Shown: positions 5,896 to 12,296 of the stretch, piece after piece
Position numbering within the stretch: the first letter of the stretch is position 1
Layout: every line of letters begins with the position of its first letter
Notes under the pieces: generated by a model
The model's database searches: none
The model's input: only the letters and a program-made list of their open reading frames with translations
What the model was told of the DNA's origin: nothing
DNA from: an uncultured Chloroflexota bacterium
Lineage (GTDB): Bacteria > Chloroflexota > Anaerolineae > Aggregatilineales > Phototrophicaceae
Direction of reading: 5' to 3'
Length of the DNA: 12,296 bases
Assembly (NCBI GenBank): GCA_937942935.1
Contig: CALDGT010000653.1
Location: 1 to 12,296 of the forward strand
Translations under genes and position numbers: made by a program

Positions 5896-8800
5896 ATGAA
5901 ATATCGTTACACACCAATTTCGCTATTTATCATCCTATTCATCACATTTTCTGCTGTCCCAATAACTGCACAAAGCACAACCTCATTTACAGGAATACTG
6001 AATAATGACAAACCATTTTATGAATATCCCTTCTTAGTCGAAACCGATAACACCACCATCATCGCCGATGTCATGGCAACATCGGGCGACCTCGATACCA
6101 TCATGTATTTATTAGATGATGCGGGGAATATCCTCTCGCAAAATGATAATCGTGTCAGAGAAGATTTGAATGCTTATATTGAATATCCATCGGCATTCGC
6201 AGGAGCGTATACCCTCATCCTTGCCCGATACGATTTGGCAGATGGCGAAACATCGGGCGATTTTTCGCTGACCATCACCCTAGAACCCACTATCCGCGAT
6301 TTGCCCGCTTATGATATTTCACCAGAAGCACTCACAGATGCGGGTTATCCCACCCAAGACCCCAAACAACCCGCCAATTGGACAATTTTGGTCTACTATG
6401 GCGGAGATAATAATCTTGAAGAGTCACTCATCAGTGACCTCGATGAATTTGAAATTGTCGGTGCAGAAGATGATGCCATTCACATTGTCGCCTTTTTAGA
6501 CCGTTCTGCCGACCATAGCGATGTAGATGGCAATTGGTCTGGTGCTAGGTTATATGAAGTAACAACCACAGGGACAAACAAAGAATCCATTGATAGCACC
6601 GAATTAGTCGATTTAGGGGAGGTCAATTCGGCGGATGGTCTCACACTCGCTCAATTTTTGGCGTGGGGGATTCGGCATTATCCCGCCGAACAATACGCTA
6701 TCGCGTTTGGCAGTCATGGTGCGGGGTGGGCTGGTATCATCGCGGATGACACCAACAAAAGTATGATTTCATTGCCCGAAATTGACCAAGCACTCAAAAC
6801 GGTGCAACCCGAAATGAATCAGCCGTTTGCGTTGGTGATTAATGATGCCTGCCTCATGAGCAGTGTTGAGTATCATGTGATTCTCTCGCGCTATGCCCTA
6901 AAGTCGTATGCATCCCCCGAAATTGTCTTAGACCCCGCCCTCGACATGACCATTTTCACTGTAGATTTAGAAGATGATGAATCGCTCATTGAGGTTGGGA
7001 CAAAATTAGTAAACCACTATATTGATATTGATGTATTGTTGCGTGAGGGTAGTGAAGGTGTCTATATGACCAATGCTGTCACCACACTAACCGCCATTCC
7101 CGACCTCGAAATCGCCATTGATGAATTTGCCAAACTCATCCTAACCAACCCTTTACGTTATAGCCCAATCATTGGCGCGGCACGTAACAATGCGTATACC
7201 TATACCGCATTTAGTGATGGAAATACCCTCATTGATTTGGGCAGTTTTATGCGCCAAGTGGTGGCATTATCCGATAACAAGACATTAATAGACAAAGCCC
7301 AAGCGGTCATTCGCGCATTAAACCTTGCCGTACCTTATAGCAATGGTGGGGATGAAGTGGATTTGGCACGCATTTTGTACCAAAATATCTATTTTCCCAA
7401 AAAGGCAAAAGATTTTAAGAATGTGTATTTTATAGATAGCCCGCTCACCAGTTGGGGCGAGATGCTCCGTACCTATTACAACACGTTCACCCCAAAAGTC
7501 TGGGATGAGGCGACCTTATTTCATGCCCCAGTCGAACCCAGTTTAAACATCATGTCCTATTATCCAACCACACCAGCAAGCATCGTGAATCCGCTTATCT
7601 TGGAGATGGAGGTGGTTGGGCGCAATTTTGGGCGAGCATTCATGACCGTTGACCGACTACTACCCGATGGGACATACGAGCGCGTCATCAACAATGATAT
7701 TCAAAGTGTTGCACGCGATGAATTAGGCAATACAATTCGGGTCAATACATGGATAGATGGTGTGGATGGGAGCATCAGTGATTGGAATGTGCGAGGGTTT
7801 GAGCTTTCCGATGGCAATCATGAGCGTATCGTTTTAACCACATTTTCAGAAGAAAGCCTATCATTAGAAGGGCGTTATCGTACCAGCGCCGATTCTGAAT
7901 GGTTTGATGTGAGCCTCATCTTCCCACGATTTTCAGAGACGACAGTGAGCAGTGTCATCTCAAAAAATCCCAATTCTGGCTCGGCGGGGGTAATCACCAT
8001 CCCCACAGGCGCAGAATTTCAGGTGTATATGACCCTCGTCTCAGAAGATGGTCAAACGCAATCTGTACCCGATGAAAGTATCACTTTCACTTGGAAAGAA
8101 CCAGAAGGATTAACCCTAAAAGATGTGCCAGCGCCAAGTGGTGATTATCAGGCAGGCTTCATGGTGGAAACATTCAACGGTGAACAAACATGGAAGGCTG
8201 TGCCAATCACCGTAAATAATGATGGTTTAGCACCTAATTTGCGCGGTTATACCAATCTTGATGCGGGTTATACCATCACTCTTGATGAGACATGGGGATA
8301 TACTATCAGTGACAATTTATTCAATTACCGCGACATCCCCGTAGTAGATAGCCCCGAATATTTGCGAATTTATCATGAAAGACGGGGTCGAGATGCTTAT
8401 TTTGGAGTGAATGCCATCACCCCACAAGGCATATTAGCTAAGTATGGCTATGATTTACTCGCACAAGAGACCATCACAGTAAATGGTGCGGATATTGAAA
8501 TTTTCACCTATAGCGATTTATTTGATTTAGGGGTGGGCGCATTTTATCCTGTCCCCAGTGGAGATACCATCTTCATCAGTGTGCAGATACAAAACAAGGA
8601 TTATAATCCCAACCGCCTAATCAACAGGCTCAAACCCATCTTAGAAAGTCTGTATTTGTTTAACTCACGGGATTATTTTGATAATCGCAATAATGTGTGG
8701 TATCTCATGGATTTTGGCGACAGGACAAGTGAAACACCCGGTGGGCAATATCGGATACGCACAGATTGGCTTGTTAATCAATATTGGGACAGGATGTGGC

Positions 8801-10518
8801 TGGTCAGCGTGCCAGATAGCGCCGAAAATCCATATACATCCACCACCTTCCACAAAGTCGCTAAAGTAGATGCAACAGACGCGGTGCGCCTACGCGATGC
8901 CATTTTGACAGACGAAGTTCAGCCCAATAGCGCCAGTTTCACCCTCACCGAAACCCGCACCTATTACACCTCATCCATGACATGGCAGGTGGCATTATAT
9001 ACCCTAGAGCGGGATGGAATTGCCATCATGGGACGGGTTTATGCCACTGTGCGCGGGGATGACCAAAATTATGTGATATGGCAAGAAGCACCCGCCGATA
9101 TTGCGCCCGATTTATTCACCAATACATTTGAAATTATGGTGGATGCGTTTGTCCCCACCCCCCCCTTGCGTGTTTATTCGTTGAATGATTACGGCTTTAA
9201 GTTGTACTATCCACAAAGTTTCGATTTTTTTGCTGGCACAATTTTCCCCGATGTCAATTCAACAATATACACGGTCAATCAATCTCAAACATTGGAATAT
9301 TGGATTGATTTTTATCCGAATATCACCACACTTGAAGATGCCCGATCGGAATGGATAGCCTATAGTGGGTATCCGATTGTTGAAGAGTCTCAAGAGGTGG
9401 TCTATAACGGCAAATCGGGGTTGCGTTTGCGCTTCCAATTTGAAGGCGAACAAGGGGCGTATGATGGATATGCCTTCATCACCCTCTCGGCAGATGGAAC
9501 AAAGGGTGTGGCTTTTAATCCGATGTGGGTAAACACTCCCGCCGACCTAGAACAGTTTGAATGGCTGATGAACAACAATTATTATGGGGTAGCGGTTGAA
9601 CCACCCGTCATAGATGAAACACAGGTGGCATATCGCCCGAATTGGCGCATCGAAAAATACGATGAAATCGGCTTAGAGATGGGTGTTTTGGGCATGTGGA
9701 ACACACCAAGCATCTATCAACAGGCTTCGTTCAGAGAACCCTATATCATCATCAATAGCCCAGAGCATTTCCCTGCACCAACCGCCTTTTATTTATATGT
9801 CATCCTGTCAGAAGACTATTTTGATGAAATTCCGATGCTCACCAACCCCAATGCCACCGAGATTATGATAGACGGGGTGATGGGCAAGCAACTCATCGTG
9901 CCATACGATGATAGCTCATGGTGTGCTTATATCATATTCACCAGCGAAAATGGCGTGACCTATTCAATGGAATTTTTTGGGGATACCCGCGAACAGGTCA
10001 CAACACTGATGGATGAATTTATCCCAACCATAAAAACCTATGCGGTTGATTTAGAGGCGTTAAAAGTCCTGATGGAATCCACAGAGGGTTATATCCCCAC
10101 CGCGATAACCGAATGGCGCACCGAAAGATTCGACCCCATCGGCTTAGAATTTGGTGTTCAACCCCCATGGATTGTTGACCCCATATCCGATGTTTTCGAT
10201 GTCAACACAGCGTATTACCGTTCTTATAGTCCCGACCCAGAACCGACCACATTTTTTATCTATGTGACAGACACCATAGATTATGTCTCTATGGCAGAAC
10301 TGTGGACACAAGATTACGCCAATGTGAGCATTGCAGGGGTAGATGGTAAACGCTTTGTGATAGATTGGGGTGATGGAACATGGAGCGAGATGGTAACATT
10401 CACCAGCGATAACGGATTCACCTATCGGCTCGAATTTTGGGGATATGATGCGGATATGGCACGAACATTACTGGATGAGCTTATCCCACAAATTTCAACT
10501 TATCCCATTTCTGAATAA
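5896..10518 (+). CDS. Secreted modular peptidase C11 (clostripain-like) with pre-peptidase domain and about five C-terminal beta modules
   Basis: 1540 residues. Signal peptide at 1-25 (MKYR, hydrophobic core, cleavage near ITA|Q). A PPC-like beta domain spans about 28-128 (GDLDTIMYLLDDAGNIL, AGAYTLILARY). The C11 catalytic domain spans about 160-535: NWTILVYYGGDNNLE (161-175), the histidine in FGSHGAGW (His274) and the cysteine in NDACLMSSVE (Cys319), the expected His/Cys dyad. C11 enzymes usually cut after Arg or Lys and often self-process with calcium. About 545-780 is beta-rich linker. From about 784 to the end come five related segments (near 784-923, 932-1086, 1090-1232, 1247-1384, 1405-1540) that remind me of the Mog1/PsbP-like fold; that assignment is tentative. 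The last two share EWR/NWR...IGLE.GV, F[TS].NG.TY..EF.G and LIP.I.TY. Only two cysteines are present, Cys319 and Cys1343, so no disulfide network. No membrane anchor or sorting signal is seen at the C-terminus. It diverges from the response regulator gene. Confidence 0.85.
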   Translation: MKYRYTPISLFIILFITFSAVPITAQSTTSFTGILNNDKPFYEYPFLVETDNTTIIADVMATSGDLDTIMYLLDDAGNILSQNDNRVREDLNAYIEYPSAFAGAYTLILARYDLADGETSGDFSLTITLEPTIRDLPAYDISPEALTDAGYPTQDPKQPANWTILVYYGGDNNLEESLISDLDEFEIVGAEDDAIHIVAFLDRSADHSDVDGNWSGARLYEVTTTGTNKESIDSTELVDLGEVNSADGLTLAQFLAWGIRHYPAEQYAIAFGSHGAGWAGIIADDTNKSMISLPEIDQALKTVQPEMNQPFALVINDACLMSSVEYHVILSRYALKSYASPEIVLDPALDMTIFTVDLEDDESLIEVGTKLVNHYIDIDVLLREGSEGVYMTNAVTTLTAIPDLEIAIDEFAKLILTNPLRYSPIIGAARNNAYTYTAFSDGNTLIDLGSFMRQVVALSDNKTLIDKAQAVIRALNLAVPYSNGGDEVDLARILYQNIYFPKKAKDFKNVYFIDSPLTSWGEMLRTYYNTFTPKVWDEATLFHAPVEPSLNIMSYYPTTPASIVNPLILEMEVVGRNFGRAFMTVDRLLPDGTYERVINNDIQSVARDELGNTIRVNTWIDGVDGSISDWNVRGFELSDGNHERIVLTTFSEESLSLEGRYRTSADSEWFDVSLIFPRFSETTVSSVISKNPNSGSAGVITIPTGAEFQVYMTLVSEDGQTQSVPDESITFTWKEPEGLTLKDVPAPSGDYQAGFMVETFNGEQTWKAVPITVNNDGLAPNLRGYTNLDAGYTITLDETWGYTISDNLFNYRDIPVVDSPEYLRIYHERRGRDAYFGVNAITPQGILAKYGYDLLAQETITVNGADIEIFTYSDLFDLGVGAFYPVPSGDTIFISVQIQNKDYNPNRLINRLKPILESLYLFNSRDYFDNRNNVWYLMDFGDRTSETPGGQYRIRTDWLVNQYWDRMWLVSVPDSAENPYTSTTFHKVAKVDATDAVRLRDAILTDEVQPNSASFTLTETRTYYTSSMTWQVALYTLERDGIAIMGRVYATVRGDDQNYVIWQEAPADIAPDLFTNTFEIMVDAFVPTPPLRVYSLNDYGFKLYYPQSFDFFAGTIFPDVNSTIYTVNQSQTLEYWIDFYPNITTLEDARSEWIAYSGYPIVEESQEVVYNGKSGLRLRFQFEGEQGAYDGYAFITLSADGTKGVAFNPMWVNTPADLEQFEWLMNNNYYGVAVEPPVIDETQVAYRPNWRIEKYDEIGLEMGVLGMWNTPSIYQQASFREPYIIINSPEHFPAPTAFYLYVILSEDYFDEIPMLTNPNATEIMIDGVMGKQLIVPYDDSSWCAYIIFTSENGVTYSMEFFGDTREQVTTLMDEFIPTIKTYAVDLEALKVLMESTEGYIPTAITEWRTERFDPIGLEFGVQPPWIVDPISDVFDVNTAYYRSYSPDPEPTTFFIYVTDTIDYVSMAELWTQDYANVSIAGVDGKRFVIDWGDGTWSEMVTFTSDNGFTYRLEFWGYDADMARTLLDELIPQISTYPISE
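9640..10515 (+). repeat. Tandem duplication inside the protease gene (last two modules)
   Basis: The module starting at residue 1249 recurs at residue 1406, a period of 157 codons (471 bases). At the first 48 bases of each copy (9640 and 10111) 36 positions are identical, including the runs TGGCGCA and ATCGGCTTAGA. Similarity at the DNA level points to a more recent duplication than that of the three earlier modules. Confidence 0.65.
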
Positions 10519-10522
10519 CAGA

Positions 10523-10560
10523 AAGTGCGAGGCACACAGAGAATGTGTCTCGCATCACTT
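10523..10560 (+). terminator. Stem-loop downstream of the protease gene
   Basis: TGCGAG (10526-10531) pairs with CTCGCA (10549-10554). After a 2-base bulge ACACA (10534-10538) pairs with TGTGT (10544-10548) around a 5-base loop. AAGTG and CACTT at the outer ends can extend it in an alternative register. It begins a few bases after the stop codon but no T-tract follows, so it may act as an mRNA 3' end stabiliser or a weak terminator. Confidence 0.5.
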
Positions 10561-10630
10561 CAGATTGTAGGCTTGTCTATGTGCCTGTATTTCGGGTAAC
10601 ATGAAAGAGGAATAGGAGGCATGTTGACGC

Positions 10631-11599
10631 ATGGTAAAAGCACTCATTACAGGTGGGGCGGGGTTTGTCGGCAGTCATTTGGCAGAATATTTACTCTCAC
10701 ACGGGCATGATGTGGTGGTGATAGATGATTTATCCACAGGACGCATCCGCAACTTAGCCCATATTCAACACCACCCCAAATTGCAAATTGTCATCGAAGA
10801 TATTCGCAACTCTTTGGTATTAGACCGTTTGGTGAGCGAGTGCGACATCATTTATCATTTGGCGGCGGTGTTGGGCGTACAAAAAATTCTTAAAGAACCC
10901 ATTCATACGATTGAAGTGAATATCGGTGGCACAGAAGCGGTACTCAAAACCGCACGGCGCTATCACAAAAAAGTGTTAATCGCCTCCACATCCGAAGTCT
11001 ATGGCAAAGGCACAAAGTTCCCATTTGAAGAAGAAGATGATTCGGTCATCGGCGCGACATCAAAAACCCGTTGGGCATATGCCGCCACCAAAGCGGTTGA
11101 TGAATTTTTGGCGCTGGCTTATCATCAAGAAACCGATTTGCCCGTGACGATTTTTCGACTATTTAATACAGTCGGCGCACGCCAAACCGGGCAATATGGC
11201 ATGGTACTCCCCCGATTTGTTGGGTGGGCATTAAAAGGTGAACCCTTGCAGGTATATGGTGAGGGCAATCAAACCCGCTGTTTTGGCAATGTGGGCGATA
11301 TTGTAGATGCCATCTATAAATTATCACAAGAACCACGCGCCATTGGGGGAGTATTTAACATCGGTAGTACCGAAGAAATTTCGATTAAAGGCTTGGCAGA
11401 ACGGGTCATTGCCCGCGCTGGTAGCCCCTCAAAAATCCAATTCATCCCGTATGACCAAGCGTATGAAAAGGGATTTGAAGATTTTGTGCGCCGTGTGCCG
11501 AGTATTGATAAAATTATGCAAATTATAGAGTGGAAACCCACAACCCCACTCGATACAACTATTGACCAGATTATCGAATATATGCAAAACGAAAGGTAG
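10631..11599 (+). CDS. NAD-dependent nucleotide-sugar epimerase/dehydratase (extended SDR family)
   Basis: 322 residues, cytosolic. The N-terminal Rossmann fold has TGGAGFVG (7-14) and the cofactor-binding acidic stretch VVIDDLSTG (29-37). The catalytic residues of extended SDR enzymes are present: STSEVYG (119-125) and YAATK (150-154, Tyr150 and Lys154). RLFNTVGARQTG..GMVLPRF (176-196) and TRCFGNVGD (215-223) match the substrate-binding half of UDP-glucose 4-epimerase, dTDP-glucose dehydratase and UDP-glucuronate decarboxylase relatives. The reaction cannot be narrowed further; UDP-sugar epimerisation or decarboxylation for glycan synthesis is most likely. The ATG at 10631 is the only in-frame start, as TGA lies two codons upstream. 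AGGAGG (10614-10619) is 11 bases away, and a second ATG at 10621 is out of frame. It precedes the pentapeptide-repeat gene by 8 bases. Confidence 0.9.
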   Translation: MVKALITGGAGFVGSHLAEYLLSHGHDVVVIDDLSTGRIRNLAHIQHHPKLQIVIEDIRNSLVLDRLVSECDIIYHLAAVLGVQKILKEPIHTIEVNIGGTEAVLKTARRYHKKVLIASTSEVYGKGTKFPFEEEDDSVIGATSKTRWAYAATKAVDEFLALAYHQETDLPVTIFRLFNTVGARQTGQYGMVLPRFVGWALKGEPLQVYGEGNQTRCFGNVGDIVDAIYKLSQEPRAIGGVFNIGSTEEISIKGLAERVIARAGSPSKIQFIPYDQAYEKGFEDFVRRVPSIDKIMQIIEWKPTTPLDTTIDQIIEYMQNER

Positions 11600-11607
11600 A
11601 GAAGGAT

Positions 11608-12054
11608 ATGGCAGAATTTACCCGCAAAGAAATTATTATGCTGATTAACGGCGGAGATAAAATCCGTTTAGCTGGTGTAGATATGAGCAATGAAAATTTG
11701 TCTCGGCTCGACTTTGAAGGTGCAAATTTGCGTGGGGCAATCTTTCAAGAGACCAACCTGCAAGAAGGTATTTTGCGTGGCACAAATATGACTGGTGTGA
11801 ATATGGTCGGGACAAAAGCCGCCTATGCCGATTTTGCCAACGCCACCCTCACAGGCGCTAATATGACGCTCGCCAGTTTACAAGGGGCGCGTCTAACAGG
11901 GGCTGTGTTGACCAATGCCAATTTGAATGGTGCAAATCTTCAGGGTGCAAACCTTAAGGGTGCAAAGGTAGATGGTGTAAAATTTGATGCAGGGACAACT
12001 TGGCCCGATGGCAAAAAAGGCTCTGCGGGTGTTCCAAGCAGTTACACCGTATAA
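11608..12054 (+). CDS. Pentapeptide-repeat protein
   Basis: 148 residues, no signal peptide or membrane segment. From about residue 19 to 128 there is an unbroken series of some 22 pentapeptides of the A(N/D)LxG type, with Leu, Met or Phe at every fifth position (21, 26, 31 ... 126; Ala71 and Val121 are the exceptions). Such repeats fold into a right-handed quadrilateral beta-helix, here about five and a half coils. The ending FDAGTTWPDGKKG is a common cap of these proteins. Known members include DNA-gyrase-protecting DNA mimics (Qnr, MfpA), but most bacterial members have no known role. I see no clear acidic DNA-mimic face, so no function is assigned. It starts 8 bases after the epimerase stop and is probably co-transcribed. 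The ribosome site is GAAGG very close to the ATG, or GAAAGG 11 bases away. Confidence 0.9.
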   Translation: MAEFTRKEIIMLINGGDKIRLAGVDMSNENLSRLDFEGANLRGAIFQETNLQEGILRGTNMTGVNMVGTKAAYADFANATLTGANMTLASLQGARLTGAVLTNANLNGANLQGANLKGAKVDGVKFDAGTTWPDGKKGSAGVPSSYTV

Positions 12055-12098
12055 ATGCCATCGTAAGTAGGATTACATTAAAAAACACATGAGTCCCG

Positions 12099-12124
12099 TA
12101 GGGGCTTGCCATGGCAAGCCCCTA
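12099..12124. repeat. Perfect 26-bp palindrome, REP-like
   Basis: TAGGGGCTTGCCA and its exact complement meet at a central CCATGG with no loop. The flank on the left is CG before TAGGGG, giving the GTAGGGGC start that I associate with dispersed palindromes in Chloroflexota and some other genomes (memory, not checked). It lies 44 bases past the pentapeptide-repeat stop and could end that transcript, but no T-tract follows. A weaker second stem, AGGAT/ATCCT, follows directly at about 12125-12148. Confidence 0.75.
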
Positions 12125-12195
12125 GGATATACACCTATATACATCCTGTAATAAGTAATGAAAAATGTTTATTTTTGGTTTGAAAAAACATCGTG

Positions 12196-12201
12196 TATAA
12201 T
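12196..12201 (+). promoter_or_regulatory. Candidate -10 box for the gene at the right edge
   Basis: A perfect TATAAT lies 38 bases upstream of the GTG start at 12240. The -35 region (TTTTGG-like, near 12173-12178) is poor. The surrounding 12150-12220 stretch is AT-rich and otherwise featureless. Confidence 0.4.
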
Positions 12202-12239
12202 AAACACATAGACGCGACTTTTTCTAGGAGATGTGAAAC

Positions 12240-12296
12240 GTGGAACTTTCGTTAGATATAGTAAGGGAAATTGAAGAAATCGCAAAATTAGAATTG
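12240..12296 (+). CDS. Start of an unidentified gene, partial: truncated by the right edge
   Basis: A GTG start at 12240 follows AGGAG (12226-12230) with 9-base spacing and opens a frame of 19 codons reading MELSLDIVREIEEIAKLEL to the last base. The ATG at 12231 is not usable because TGA follows it. The helical pattern V..I..IA.LEL is compatible with the first helix of the GatC subunit of the Asp/Glu-tRNA amidotransferase, but 19 residues are far too few to assert this. Confidence 0.5.
   Translation, partial: MELSLDIVREIEEIAKLEL

Noticed and set aside
10621..10710. ATG at 10621 right after AGGAGG as an alternative start or leader peptide before the epimerase
   Set aside because: It is out of frame with the epimerase, only one base from the Shine-Dalgarno, and its roughly 29-codon frame has no recognisable content.
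1..12296. Search for CRISPR repeats, tRNA or rRNA genes, insertion sequences, toxin-antitoxin pairs and phage or defence genes
   Set aside because: No regular spacer-repeat series, cloverleaf or rRNA motif, transposase motif or paired terminal repeats, and no recognised defence domain was seen.

Overview
The window looks like a chromosomal stretch of a free-living, environmental bacterium, most likely Chloroflexota (Anaerolineae-like). This is an inference from three things: a secreted clostripain-type protease with a pre-peptidase domain and repeated C-terminal modules, palindromic repeats flanked by GTAGGG, and codon use in the mid-to-high 40s % GC. No rRNA, tRNA, CRISPR array, transposase or integrase is visible, and no marker gene fixes the taxon.

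Left half (1-5663, all on the minus strand). Read in the direction of transcription it holds: an OmpR/PhoB-type response regulator (5663-4977) closed by a hairpin terminator; a secreted esterase (4858-3641) whose stop overlaps the start of a SAM-dependent methyltransferase (3644-2970); a DHFR/RibD-C-like reductase (2849-2253); a helix-hairpin-helix DNA glycosylase-like protein (2228-1428) that is clearly more AT-rich than its neighbours; and an acyl-/acetyl-CoA synthetase (1312 to beyond the left edge). The synthetase is the strangest object here. Its first ~260 residues are acetyl-CoA synthetase, but from the conserved AMP-binding motif on it reads as a Bacteroidota-like long-chain acyl-CoA synthetase (FadD type), with a matching step in base composition. 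It is either a recombinant gene or an assembly join.

Right half (5896-12296, all on the plus strand). A 232-base divergent intergenic region carries a good sigma-70-type promoter with an inverted repeat directly upstream of its -35 box. It drives a 1540-residue secreted C11 (clostripain) protease that ends in about five related beta-rich modules. A stem-loop follows. Next come an NAD-dependent nucleotide-sugar epimerase/dehydratase and, 8 bases later, a pentapeptide-repeat protein, probably one operon. A perfect 26-bp palindrome and a promoter-like region precede the first 19 codons of a gene that runs off the right edge.

How the parts may work together: the divergent response regulator is the natural candidate to control the giant protease and possibly the esterase, giving a regulated extracellular hydrolase locus. 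This rests only on gene arrangement. The remaining genes look like ordinary housekeeping or accessory genes without a shared pathway. I see no convincing new defence or mobile system. The strongest leads are the chimeric synthetase, the modular protease with its operator-like site, and the AT-rich glycosylase gene.
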